Source: Galaxea fascicularis
Lineage: Eukaryota > Cnidaria > Anthozoa > Scleractinia > Euphylliidae
Length of the DNA: 64,000 nt
Reading direction: 5' to 3'
NCBI GenBank assembly: GCA_948470475.1
Contig: OX419335.1
Span: forward strand, 28,036,191-28,100,190
A program made the position numbers and the translations under genes. The notes under the pieces were generated by a model, which was given only the letters and a program-made list of their open reading frames with translations, was not told the origin of the DNA and did not search any database. Below, one piece after another: positions 23,710 through 35,493 of this stretch (positions within the stretch are counted from its first letter, which is position 1; every line of letters begins with the position of its first letter).

Positions 23710-25160
23710 CAGGTGGTGAGAGACTTAGAAAAAATCGCATATGTGGAGCACACCGTTGGGCGCGAGACCGTGGAAAATGTTGACGGGTCGTGACGACCCG
23801 TCTAGTTTGTGACGAGCCGTCATTTGAAATGTCGACCCGTCTTTTAGAAATGTCAGGTGGTGAGAGACTTAGAAAAAATCGCGTATGCGGAGCACACCGT
23901 TGGGCGCGAGACCGTGGAAAATGTTGACGGGTCGTGACGACCCGTCTAGTTTGTGACGAGCCGTCATTTGAAATGTCGACCCGTCTTTTAGAAATGTCAG
24001 GTGGTGAGAGACTTAGAAAAAATCGCGTATGCGGAGCACACCGTTGGGCGCGAGACCGTGGAAAATGTTGACGGGTCGTGACGACCCGTCTAGTTTGTGA
24101 CGAGCCGTCATTTGAAAAGTCGACCCGTCTTTTAGAAATGTCAGGTGGTGAGAGACTTAGAAAAAATCGCATATGTGGAGCACACCGTTGGGCGCGAGAC
24201 CGTGGAAAATGTTGACGGGTCGTGACGACCCGTCTAGTTTGTGACGAGCCGTCATTTGAAATGTCGACCCGTCTTTTAGAAATGTCAGGTGGTGAGAGAC
24301 TTAGAAAAAATTGCATATGTGGAGCACACCGTTGGGCGCGAGACCGTGGAAAATGTTGACGGGTCGTGACGACCCGTCTAGTTTGTGACGAGCCGTCATT
24401 TGAAAAGTCGACCCGTCTTTTAAAAATGTCAGGTGGTGAGAGACTTAGAAAAAATCGCGTATGCGGAGCACACCGTTGGGCACGAGACCGTGGAAAATGT
24501 TGACGGGTCGTGACGACCCGTCTAGTTTGTGACGAGCCGTCATTTGAAAAGTCGACCCGTCTTTTAAAAATGTCAGGTGGTGAGAGACTTAGAAAAAATC
24601 GCGTATGCGGAGCACACCGTTGGGCACGAGACCATGGAAAATGTTGACGGGTCGTGACGACCCGTCTAGTTCGTGACGAGCCGTCATTTGAAATGTCGAC
24701 CCAACTTTTAGAAATGTCTGGTGGTGAGGGACCTAGAAAAAATCGCGTATGTTGAGTTCACCGAAGGCTGCGCGACCTTGGAAAATGTTGACGGGTCGTG
24801 ACGACCCGTCTAGTTTGTGACGAGCCGTCATTTGAAATGTCGACCCGACTTTTAGAAATGTCTGGTGGTGAGGGACCTAGAAAAAATCGCGTATGTTGAG
24901 TTCACCGAAGGCTGCGCGACCTTGGAAAATGTTGACGGGTCGTGACGACCCGTCTAGTTTGTGACAAGCCGTCATTTGAAATGTCGACCCGACTTTTAGA
25001 AATGTCTGGTGGTGAGGGACCTAGAAAAAATCGCGTATGTTGAGTTCACCGAAGGCTGCGCGACCTTGGAAAATGTTGACGGGTCGTGACGACCCGTCTA
25101 GTTTGTGACGAGCCGTCATTTGAAATGTCGACCTGACTTTTGGAGATGTCTGGTGGTGAG
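23710..25160 (+). repeat. 144-bp satellite, second block (about 10 units)
   Basis: Units start at 23782, 23926, 24070 and so on, every 144 bp. The palindromic core GACGGGTCGT-N-ACGACCCGTC is kept in each. From about 24710 a second subtype appears, with AGTTCACCGAAGGCTGCGCG in place of AGCACACCGTTGGGCGCGAG, so units are grouped by type. The block is part of the 3852-bp higher-order repeat. Confidence 0.93.
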
Positions 25161-27262
25161 AGACTCAGAAAAAATTGCGTATGTTGAGTTCACCGGAGGC
25201 CGCGAGACCGTGGAAAGTGTTGTCGGTTGTATCGTACCGTTTGTGATGAGTTGCATTTGAAAAGTCGACCTGACTTTCGGAAATGCTGGTGGTGGGAGTC
25301 TGAAAAATTCGGGTATGTCGAGCCAACGGAGGATGTGTGTAGCGTGTTTGTGGCCCCACTTTTATAGAACGCGGAATCAATACTTTGTGCGTAGCGCGTT
25401 TGTGGCCCCAAGCTTATAGAACGAGGAAGATACATACTGTACATAGTGCGTAGCGTGTTTGGGCCCCCAGTTATAGAACGAGCGATATGCATTGTGCGTA
25501 GCGTGTTTGTTGCCTCCACTTATACAACGACGAATATACATTGTGCGGAGCGCGTTAGTGGCCTCACGCTTACACAACGAGGAATATAGTGTGTAGAGAG
25601 TTTGTGGCCTCACGCTTATAGAACAAAAATATATATTGTGCGCAGCTTGCTCGGACTTCACGCTTGTAGAACGAGGAATTAAGTGTGCGCAGCGTGTTTG
25701 TGACCCCACGCTTATAAAACGTGGAATATGCATCGTGCGCTGCGTGTTTGTGACCTCACGCTTATAGAACGAGGAATATACACCGTGTGTAGCGTGTTTG
25801 TGGCCTCGCGCTTTTACAACGAAGAATATACATTGGCGTAGCGTGTTTGTGACCTCACGCTATAGAACGAGGAATAAAAACTGTGTAGCGTGTTTGTGGC
25901 CTCGCGCTTTTAGAACGAAGGATTTACTTTGTGCTTAGCGTGTTTGTCACCTCACGCTTATAGAACGAGGAATATATACTGTGTGTTGCGTGTTTGTGGC
26001 CTCGCGCTTTTACAACGAAGAATATACATTGGTGTAGCGTGTTTGTGACCTCACGCTTATAGAACGAGGAATAAACACTGTGTTGGATCGAACACCTTAT
26101 TTGTTTTAGTGGCCTCAGTTAGTATTCCCCTGGGCCTGTTTTACGCGGGAATTTAGGTCCGCAATTTGCATTTTGTAAGCGACACTTGGCAAATGTAATT
26201 TTCTGTTTTTACACGTTTGAACCTTCAACGAGACGCACTGCTCGTAATTTTCAGTTCTTTCAGTCACCGGTAGTCTGCCAGAAAATCGTACTAAGCTTCC
26301 TCTAAACGCGCCACAACAATTTAAAACCTTCTTCGCCTCGTCAGTAGCTGTAGCACGACAATCGGACAAAGTGGAAAGTGTTTTTTAATTAATTGCGTGA
26401 ATTAGAAGTGTTCGCCTCCGACGGTTACAAACTGTGTGTAGCGTGTTTGTGGCCTCGCGCTTTTAGAATGAAGGATATACATTGTGCGTAGCGTGTTTGT
26501 GACCTCACGCTACAGAACGAGGAATAAACACTGTGCGTAGGGGGTTTGTGGCCTCGCTTATAGATCAATGCATATTTTTATATACATCGTGCGCTGCGTG
26601 TTTGTAACCTCAAGCTTATAGAACGAGGAATAAACACTGTGCGTAGCGTGTTTGTGGCCTCGCGCTTTTAGAACGAAGAATATACCTTGTGCGTAGCGTG
26701 TTTGTGACCTCAAGCTATAGAACGAGGAATTAACACTGTGCGTAGCGGGTTTGTGGCTTCGCTTATAAAACAATGCATATTTTTATATACATTGTGCGCA
26801 GCACTGTGCGTAGCGTGTTTGTGGCCTCGCGCTTTTAGAGCGAAGAATATACATTGGCGCAGCGTGTTCGTGGCCTCACGCTATAGAACGAGGAATAAAC
26901 ACTGTGCGTAGCGGGTTTTTGGCCTCGCTTATAGATCAACGCATATTTTTATATATACATCGTGCGCTGCGTGTTTGTAACCTCACGCTTATAGAACGAG
27001 GAATATACACCGTGTGTAGCGTGTTTGTGGCCTCGCGCTTTATAAACGTAGAATATACATTGTGCGTAGCGTGTTAGTGACCTCACGCTATAGAACGAAG
27101 AATAAACACTGTGCGTAGCGGGTTAACCTCACGCTTATAGAACAATGCATATTTTTATATACATTGCGCGCAGCGTGCTTGTAACCTCACACTCATAGAA
27201 CGAGGAATATACACCGTGTGTAGCGTGTTTGTGGCCTCGCGCTTTATAAACGTAGAATATAC
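25161..27262. repeat. Roughly 50-bp satellite array, copy 1
   Basis: After one or two degenerate 144-bp units, the DNA is built of units of about 50-55 bp with GTAGCGTGTTTGTGGCCTC and ATAGAACGAGGAATATACA. Variants alternate (GACCTCACGCT versus GGCCTCGCGCT), suggesting a dimer of about 105 bp. An unrelated island lies at 26090-26420. The array ends abruptly at 27262 where 144-bp units resume. Confidence 0.9.
26090..26420. other. Non-repeat island inside the roughly 50-bp array, copy 1
   Basis: About 330 bp not built of the array monomer. It has an 84-codon minus-strand frame (26115-26369) with no recognised domain. It recurs at 29942-30272 with an identical predicted peptide, as expected from the higher-order duplication. 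It may be an old insertion. Confidence 0.55.
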
Positions 27263-29012
27263 ATTAGAAATGTCAGGTGGTGAGAGACTTAGAAAAAATC
27301 GCGTATGTGGAGCACACCGTTGGGCGCGAGACCGTGGAAAACGTTGACGGGTCGTGACGACCCGTCTAGTTTGTGACGAGCCGTCATTTGAAATGTCGAC
27401 CCGTCTTTTAGAAATGTCAGGTGGTGAGAGACTTAGAAAAAATCGCGTATGTGGAGCACACAGTTGGGCGCGAGACCGTGGAAAACGTTGACGGGTCGTG
27501 ACGACCCGTCTAGTTTGTGACGAGCCGTCATTTGAAAAGTCGACCCGTCTTTTAAAAATGTCAGGTGGTGAGAGACTTAGAAAAAATCGCGTATGCGGAG
27601 CACACCGTTGGGCACGAGACCGTGGAAAATGTTGACGGGTCGTGACGACCCGTCTAGTTTGTGACGAGCCGTCATTTGAAAAGTCGACCCGTCTTTTAAA
27701 AATGTCAGGTGGTGAGAGACTTAGAAAAAATCGCGTATGCGGAGCACACCGTTGGGCACGAGACCATGGAAAATGTTGACGGGTCGTGACGACCCGTCTA
27801 GTTTGTGACGAGCCGTCATTTGAAATGTCGACCCGTCTTTTAGAAATGTCAGGTGGTGAGAGACTTAGAAAAAATCGCGTATGCGGAGCACACCGTTGGG
27901 CGCGAGACCGTGGAAAATGTTGACGGGTCGTGACGACCCGTCTAGTTTGTGACGAGCCGTCATTTGAAAAGTCGACCCGTCTTTTAGAAATGTCAGGTGG
28001 TGAGAGACTTAGAAAAAATCGCATATGTGGAGCACACCGTTGGGCGCGAGACCGTGGAAAATGTTGACGGGTCGTGACGACCCGTCTAGTTTGTGACGAG
28101 CCGTCATTTGAAATGTCGACCCGTCTTTTAGAAATGTCAGGTGGTGAGAGACTTAGAAAAAATTGCATATGTGGAGCACACCGTTGGGCGCGAGACCGTG
28201 GAAAATGTTGACGGGTCGTGACGACCCGTCTAGTTTGTGACGAGCCGTCATTTGAAAAGTCGACCCGTCTTTTAAAAATGTCAGGTGGTGAGAGACTTAG
28301 AAAAAATCGCGTATGCGGAGCACACCGTTGGGCACGAGACCGTGGAAAATGTTGACGGGTCGTGACGACCCGTCTAGTTTGTGACGAGCCGTCATTTGAA
28401 AAGTCGACCCGTCTTTTAAAAATGTCAGGTGGTGAGAGACTTAGAGAAAATCGCGTATGCGGAGCACACCGTTGGGCACGAGACCATGGAAAATGTTGAC
28501 GGGTCGTGACGACCCGTCTAGTTTGTGACGAGCCGTCATTTGAAATGTCGACCCAACTTTTAGAAATGTCTGGTGGTGAGGGACCTAGAAAAAATCGCGT
28601 ATGTTGAGTTCACCGAAGGCTGCGCGACCTTGGAAAATGTTGACGGGTCGTGACGACCCGTCTAGTTTGTGACGAGCCGTCATTTGAAATGTCGACCCGA
28701 CTTTTAGAAATGTCTGGTGGTGAGGGACCTAGAAAAAATCGCGTATGTTGAGTTCACCGAAGGCTGCGCGACCTTGGAAAATGTTGACGGGTCGTGACGA
28801 CCCGTCTAGTTTGTGACAAGCCGTCATTTGAAATGTCGACCCGACTTTTAGAAATGTCTGGTGGTGAGGGACCTAGAAAAAATCGCGTATGTTGAGTTCA
28901 CCGAAGGCTGCGCGACCTTGGAAAATGTTGACGGGTCGTGACGACCCGTCTAGTTTGTGACGAGCCGTCATTTGAAATGTCGACCTGACTTTTGGAGATG
29001 TCTGGTGGTGAG
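27263..29012 (+). repeat. 144-bp satellite, third block (about 12 units)
   Basis: It starts directly after an array monomer at ACATTAGAAATGTCAGG. From about 27562 it matches 23710-25160 at an offset of 3852. The first 300 bp or so (two units) are extra. Confidence 0.93.
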
Positions 29013-31360
29013 AGACTCAGAAAAAATTGCGTATGTTGAGTTCACCGGAGGCCGCGAGACCGTGGAAAGTGTTGTCGGTTGTATCGTACCGTTTGTGATG
29101 AGTTGCATTTGAAAAGTCGACCTGACTTTCGGAAATGCTGGTGGTGGGAGTCTGAAAAATTCGGGTATGTCGAGCCAACGGAGGATGTGTGTAGCGTGTT
29201 TGTGGCCCCACTTTTATAGAACGCGGAATCAATACTTTGTGCGTAGCGCGTTTGTGGCCCCAAGCTTATAGAACGAGGAAGATACATACTGTACATAGTG
29301 CGTAGCGTGTTTGGGCCCCCAGTTATAGAACGAGCGATATGCATTGTGCGTAGCGTGTTTGTTGCCTCCACTTATACAACGACGAATATACATTGTGCGG
29401 AGCGCGTTAGTGGCCTCACGCTTACACAACGAGGAATATAGTGTGTAGAGAGTTTGTGGCCTCACGCTTATAGAACAAAAATATATATTGTGCGCAGCTT
29501 GCTCGGACTTCACGCTTATAGAACGAGGAATTAAGTGTGCGCAGCGTGTTTGTGACCCCACGCTTATAAAACGTGGAATATGCATCGTGCGCTGCGTGTT
29601 TGTGACCTCACGCTTATAGAACGAGGAATATACACCGTGTGTAGCGTGTTTGTGGCCTCGCGCTTTTACAACGAAGAATATACATTGGCGTAGCGTGTTT
29701 GTGACCTCACGCTATAGAACGAGGAATAAAAACTGTGTAGCGTGTTTGTGGCCTCGCGCTTTTAGAACGAAGGATTTACTTTGTGCTTAGCGTGTTTGTC
29801 ACCTCACGCTTATAGAACGAGGAATATATACTGTGTGTTGCGTGTTTGTGGCCTCGCGCTTTTACAACGAAGAATATACATTGGTGTAGCGTGTTTGTGA
29901 CCTCACGCTTATAGAACGAGGAATAAACACTGTGTTGGATCGAACACCTTATTTGTTTTAGTGGCCTCAGTTAGTATTCCCCTGGGCCTGTTTTACGCGG
30001 GAATTTAGGTCCGCAATTTGCATTTTGTAAGCGACACTTGGCAAATGTAATTTTCTGTTTTTACACGTTTGAACCTTCAACGAGACGCACTGCTCGTAAT
30101 TTTCAGTTCTTTCAGTCACCGGTAGTCTGCCAGAAAATCGTACTAAGCTTCCTCTAAACGCGCCACAACAATTTAAAACCTTCTTCGCCTCGTCAGTAGC
30201 TGTAGCACGACAATCGGACAAAGTGGAAAGTGTTTTTTAATTAATTGCGTGAATTAGAAGTGTTCGCCTCCGACGGTTACAAACTGTGTGTAGCGTGTTT
30301 GTGGCCTCGCGCTTTTAGAATGAAGGATATACATTGTGCGTAGCGTGTTTGTGACCTCACGCTACAGAACGAGGAATAAACACTGTGCGTAGGGGGTTTG
30401 TGGCCTCGCTTATAGATCAATGCATATTTTTATATACATCGTGCGCTGCGTGTTTGTAACCTCAAGCTTATAGAACGAGGAATAAACACTGTGCGTAGCG
30501 TGTTTGTGGCCTCGCGCTTTTAGAACGAAGAATATACCTTGTGCGTAGCGTGTTTGTGACCTCAAGCTATAGAACGAGGAATTAACACTGTGCGTAGCGG
30601 GTTTGTGGCTTCGCTTATAAAACAATGCATATTTTTATATACATTGTGCGCAGCACTGTGCGTAGCGTGTTTGTGGCCTCGCGCTTTTAGAGCGAAGAAT
30701 ATACATTGGCGCAGCGTGTTCGTGGCCTCACGCTATAGAACGAGGAATAAACACTGTGCGTAGCGGGTTTTTGGCCTCGCTTATAGATCAACGCATATTT
30801 TTATATATACATCGTGCGCTGCGTGTTTGTAACCTCACGCTTATAGAACGAGGAATATACACCGTGTGTAGCGTGTTTGTGGCCTCGCGCTTTATAAACG
30901 TAGAATATACATTGTGCGTAGCGTGTTAGTGACCTCACGCTATAGAACGAAGAATAAACACTGTGCGTAGCGGGTTAACCTCACGCTTATAGAACAATGC
31001 ATATTTTTATATACATTGCGCGCAGCGTGCTTGTAACCTCACACTCATAGAACGAGGAATATACACCGTGTGTAGCGTGTTTGTGGCCTCGCGCTTTATA
31101 AACGTAGAATATACATTGTGCGTAGCGTGTTTGTGACCTCACGCTATAGAACGAAGAATAAACACTGTGCGTAGCGGGTTAACCTCACGCTTATAGAACA
31201 ATGCATATTTTTATATACATTGCGCGCAGCGTGGTTGTAACCTCACGCTCATAGAACGAGGAATATACATTATGTGTTGCGTGTTTGTGGCCTCGCGCTT
31301 TTAGAACGAAGAATATACATCGGCGCAGCGTGTTTGTGGCCTCACGCTTGTAGAACGAGT
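29013..31360. repeat. Roughly 50-bp satellite array, copy 2
   Basis: Repeats 25161-27262 at an offset of 3852. The only difference I noticed is one substitution (CTTGTAGAAC near 25666 versus CTTATAGAAC near 29518). It continues for about 250 bp past the point where copy 1 was cut. It holds the second copy of the island at 29942-30272. Confidence 0.9.
29942..30272. other. Non-repeat island, copy 2
   Basis: Same sequence as the island at 26090-26420, with the same short minus-strand frame (29967-30221). Confidence 0.55.
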
Positions 31361-31625
31361 TTGGATGCTTTTAGCTTAAAGAACGAAGCATTCAACATTT
31401 CGGAGCGCTATTCCAGTCAGTCATCATTTCTGAACGCTATTCTTTTCACGGTCTCCAGTGTTCATCGAGGCTTTTTCTTGTCTCTCACCACCTGACATTT
31501 CGAATAGTCGGGTCGACTTTTCAAATGACGGGTCGTCACGACCTGATCGGATCGTCACGATCCGTCGAGATATTTGAAGTTGCCCCAGGCCGTTTGACTT
31601 CCGGTAGTAAAACTTACTTCCATTT

Positions 31626-31705
31626 TAAACTTCACGACCCGACTTCCGGTGAGACGGGTCGTCAACAGCAATTGACGACCCGACTCAGTTCGTGTATATT
31701 GGACA
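31626..31705 (-). repeat. Right inverted terminus of the giant element
   Basis: Contains CGACCCGACTCAGTTCGTG and ends TATATTGGACA, the inverted form of the left end at 15327. GACGGGTCGTC half-sites lie just inside. Confidence 0.7.
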
Positions 31706-31710
31706 TGTGT

Positions 31711-31962
31711 GTCTGTGGCAGCTTTAAACAAGTGACGTGTTTTGAAGGTTTACTTAGTAATAGGGATGTGAATGGTTACTCTACTTTCTTTCAGTTACCG
31801 TATACCTGCAGATCGGCAATTTTCTTCAAATTTGGATTTTCGAGTTAAAATAGTGATCGAAATGTGATCTCTAATGTAAAAAAAGAGATTATTGAAAAAA
31901 TAATGAAATACTGGCGGAGAATTAAAATGACGGTTTGCCTTTTGGTCGGAAGTAAAAATTAC
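31711..31962 (+). repeat. Displaced tail of segmental duplication unit 2
   Basis: Matches 10527-10778 without a difference that I can see, from TCTGTGGCAGCTTTAAACAA to GGTCGGAAGTAAAAATTAC. It shows that the giant element split an existing duplication copy, or that the two copies were rearranged around it. Confidence 0.88.
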
Positions 31963-32333
31963 CCGTTTGATTGACATTCCTAACGTTGTTTATCAAAGGG
32001 GATTTGTTCATTTGCCTTAAAATTTTGATAGTGGCTAGATTAACATATGAATAACAAAAATCGTGTGTGCGAATTTTTTTATTCCGAAATACTTTTTGTC
32101 TGAGAGTGATTTTTGTATGATGACATTTTTTAAATACTATTTCGAAAAATGTTCTATAATGTTTCACTGTAATGCACTCTTTTCTAGCACTTTGGGTCCG
32201 GAAATTGAGGAACAAATTAAATCAGCGAAAGACAAAATTGACTTGTAGCTTTGAAAAGGTGATTCGGACGCTCGCTACCCTGCGAGCAGTTGGTGTCTCC
32301 TACGCTTCCCGAGAGAGAAACCACTACGAGCAG

Positions 32334-32587
32334 CATTCTCGTCTCCAGAGCTCACGATCCTTCTGGCCTGCGGCAGAAATCGAGAGCTCTGGCCAGTTCC
32401 GAAATATGCGCAGTCGCAGTGAAGGTGCATTTTTTGTAGCCGTTAGCAACCACTATTGTTTTAAACTTCTGAGTTTGCGTAGAAGAGCCGGAAGTCCGTG
32501 ATTCACGGACCTCGTGGTTTGAAACCAGCCAGAGCTCTCGATCTTTGCCGCAGGCCAGAAGGAACGAGGGCTCTGGGGACGAGAACG
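32334..32587. mobile_element. MITE with about 55-bp inverted ends and 9-bp target duplication
   Basis: A 254-bp element starts CATTCTCGTCTCCAGAGC and ends with the inverted GCTCTGGGGACGAGAACG-type terminus. Inner inverted blocks include TTCTGGCCTGCGGCA and AATCGAGAGCTCTGGC. TACGAGCAG flanks both sides (32325-32333 and 32588-32596). Confidence 0.85.
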
Positions 32588-32599
32588 TACGAGCAGCCG

Positions 32600-34700
32600 T
32601 TTGATTTTCCATCGAGCATGCGCGAACTACGTCACATCCCAAGGGATGCATTTGTTCGGGATTATAACAATACAATTTCCGTTGGGCGAAGACCACATAA
32701 AGCGGATTCAATGAGTGCCGTCCTACAATAAAAAAAAAAATGAGTGGAAATGAATGACAGTATTCTAATATCGTAACATTTGTAACTTAACATTCAGTGT
32801 AAATCGGTTAAAACTAAATTCGTGTAATCAAATTCAATTGCTCGAGCGTGCTTCGTATTTTCATTTGAGATCGGCTGGGTTGCAAAAAGCTAGGTCCGCA
32901 ATGAGTACATGTACGGCTTACAAGACCACGTGACAGAAGCTCGACTCTCGTGGACAAATAAATAAATCCGATCGTGCCATACTGCCACAAATGACTGATA
33001 CTACAATTTTATTCTCGACTATTCCCTTAACATATTAACCACAAAATAAATAGCGGGCTACAAACATGTTTTTCTTACAATTAACTATGTAAATTATTTG
33101 TCAAGACTTCTACATCTGAGTCCAGCGAATTCTTACAAAAATCCCTTGCCTTTTTCCTAAATGTACGGAAATACTATTTTGTTTTTTTTATTACTCCTGG
33201 CGGTTACTTTTTCTTATGTTCCAAAACAGGATGGTGAAATTATTCATAACACTGTTATCGCTCGCTCTTGATCAAAAACATTCCATAGATCGTCAAAAGC
33301 CAGACAGGCAGGTGCCATAATTCCAAACAATCCACAGAAAGGTTGGCTGATTTAAGAGGCAGGTGTTGTTTAAGGGAATTATAGTGAGTTAGCACCCCGT
33401 CGCGTTCGCCCCCTACTTGTATCGAGTAAACTTTGGTTACAGATTTCAACAGATGTTAAGGAAAGACGCCAGATGTGTATTCGAAGAAATAATGTTTCGC
33501 ACGTAAAAGCAACTCGAAATGATTGTAATTGATGTGACTCAACAAAATATAAGTCTGCGCTTACAATTGATAATGAGGTCGCATCAGCTAAGACTTCAAC
33601 TCACGTAAGTAAATTTGAAAAAAGGGTACAATTCTTGTCTAATTTCTAAATAGTAGTTGTTTTTTTAGTTTCTTGTTTGCATGTCAACATCAAAACACGA
33701 TTTCGGGTTGCGCTTTGACCAGTACACGAAGTATTGAGTACTACAGTATGAGCAAGCGAAGGGTGAAATTCAAAGAAACATACAATCTTTATTAACGTGT
33801 CTGGTCGTTCCGTCCCCTAAAAACAGCTGATATATTTTACGAACGATAAGAAATACTTAATTAATATTATAATAATGCCGAGACTTCAACTAGATTTTTC
33901 TGGTAGGGCGAACTCATTGGGGGGCTAACTCACTACGTCATGTGATGTATCATGAACATTTTTTCATGCTACATAAGGTACTTAGAAAAAATTCCTACAA
34001 CTTGGATAAATGTGCTATCATTAGCTTTATAACCAGCCAATGTCGTGACATGTTTAACCTCAGGTTTAAGCGGGATATAAGGTTTACAGAACTTATTCAA
34101 AAGAGCATTTAAAAGAAATCACCTAAATGAACATGATTTCACTACTATGCCTGACCAGGCACCACATGCATAAGCAACTTTAACCCAGCTGATATTCGGG
34201 TGAATTTCATCCAACTATTCCATACAATTAACTGAAAATTTGCATCTAACTGGAATTTGAGAAAATTCTAAATTAGCCCCATATTTTGATGATATACGAG
34301 TTTGAATGTCAGACTGAGGGCTGGATGTCTGAACAAATGGACTCAGGGAAAAGCCATTCTTTGAAGACTGGAAACCGCAACATTAGATTTCAATAGACGC
34401 AGGCAATAAGTACTTAGGCAAAAACGAGTGCAATTGTTCATCAAACAACTTTCCTTAATACAAAAATACGGTTTTGGGGTAAATCACTTGGAAGGGAAGC
34501 AACCTATCCCAAACTGAGGTTTGATCAAGAGTTGGGGAGGTGACTGTGGGAGGGGGGGGGGGGTAGACTGTGATTGTTAACACATGACTGAAAAATATTC
34601 AAATACCTTAATTCGCCATACATACTGAGGGGTCTACCCTTGCACTTAACACTAATACTTACTGGTGTACAAGGTATGTGCAACTACATGACTTGTAACC
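32600..34700. other. Intergenic, no gene recognised
   Basis: A+T-rich, with only short frames lacking domain character. A G run lies near 34549-34563. I see no RNA gene. Confidence 0.5.
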
Positions 34701-34711
34701 TCAGAACATAC

Positions 34712-34737
34712 AATAGGCCATTTCCGAATTACATCAT

Positions 34738-34770
<33 letters not shown>

Positions 34771-34910
34771 CTATCATATGCATATAAATTTTCATTCACC
34801 TGAAAATGAGTTTAATTTGTGTGTGAATGCAAATTGATTTGCATTTGAAAGGATGAGCACTTAGACTCGCTTTGCAAAAGAGGCCTGAGGTAATTTGGAA
34901 ATGGCCTATT
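34712..34910. mobile_element. Foldback MITE, 199 bp
   Basis: AATAGGCCATTTCCGAATTAC at the left pairs with the inverted GTAATTTGGAAATGGCCTATT at the right. Further inverted blocks lie inside, such as CAAAGCGAGTCTTGGTGCTC with GAGCACTTAGACTCGCTTTG. The loop is A+T-rich. Confidence 0.82.
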
Positions 34911-34941
34911 GAGACATTTTACACCAATGTTCTTTTGAACT

Positions 34942-35060
34942 GGGCTGAGTTGCCCTAAGCATGGTTAGTGCTAACCTGGGTTAAATACCATGACAACCTA
35001 TAGGTTTTAATACAAGTTAACTAATGGTTAGCGCTAACCATGCTTTGAGCAACTCGGCCC
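34942..35060. mobile_element. Foldback MITE, 119 bp
   Basis: GGGCTGAGTTGCC and GCATGGTTAGTGCTAACC at the left are matched, inverted, by GGTTAGCGCTAACCATGC and GCAACTCGGCCC at the right. A decayed relative is seen near 19080-19170 (GGTTAGCTCTAACTATGCTTG). Confidence 0.75.
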
Positions 35061-35493
35061 TGTTATTGTACAAGTTATACCCTGTGTGACTTGTCAATGC
35101 ACATTAAATTCCTGCCTTCTGAATAACTCACAAACGTTTCACAAACACCATGAAATCATCATCCCAAAAGTGGCCATAATAACATGAATGAAAGGCACAA
35201 AGCCTAAATCTGGAGAAGTCAAAACCGAGATACTATACAGATTTGTAAGAAAATTACATTAGCGATGCTTAACTAATATTGCAATGGACAATCTACAAAA
35301 CCTTGTGTGCTATGGCCTAATTTAATGGCCATCTACTTCTTAATCCCATTCCTGCAACAAAAAGAAGGCAATATTAGTCAGCATTATAAATGACTATTAA
35401 GATACTGTCAGAGTTGCCACCTGTCAGGAAATGAAAATATTCTCTGGAATCTTTCCAACTCCTCAACATAAATGAAAACTGAGCTCTAGGCAT

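Larger units (their letters stand above)
15327..31705. mobile_element. Giant satellite-loaded element with inverted termini (about 16.4 kb)
   Basis: The left end reads TGTCCAATACACACGAACTG and the right end is its inverted counterpart with one mismatch. The inverted similarity continues inward, more patchily, for about 80 bp, including GACGACCCGTC and CGGAAGTC blocks. It interrupts the second copy of the segmental duplication, with homologous flanks ending at 15319 and resuming at 31711. Most of the content is tandem repeats. No transposase, reverse transcriptase or other long gene is seen, so it would be non-autonomous. I find no clear target duplication, and 583 bp of the duplicated sequence (9944-10526 in unit 1) is missing at the site. 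Confidence 0.7.

Noticed and set aside
22955..23783. Several plus-strand frames of 200-254 codons with repeated PISPKSPLSKG-like blocks
   Set aside because: They arise from the 110-bp satellite. Because 110 is not a multiple of three, the same peptide appears in different frames, which is typical of noncoding repeats.
23630..24316. Minus-strand 228-codon frame of 48-residue repeats
   Set aside because: It follows directly from a 144-bp satellite with no stop in that frame. It has no start context or gene structure.
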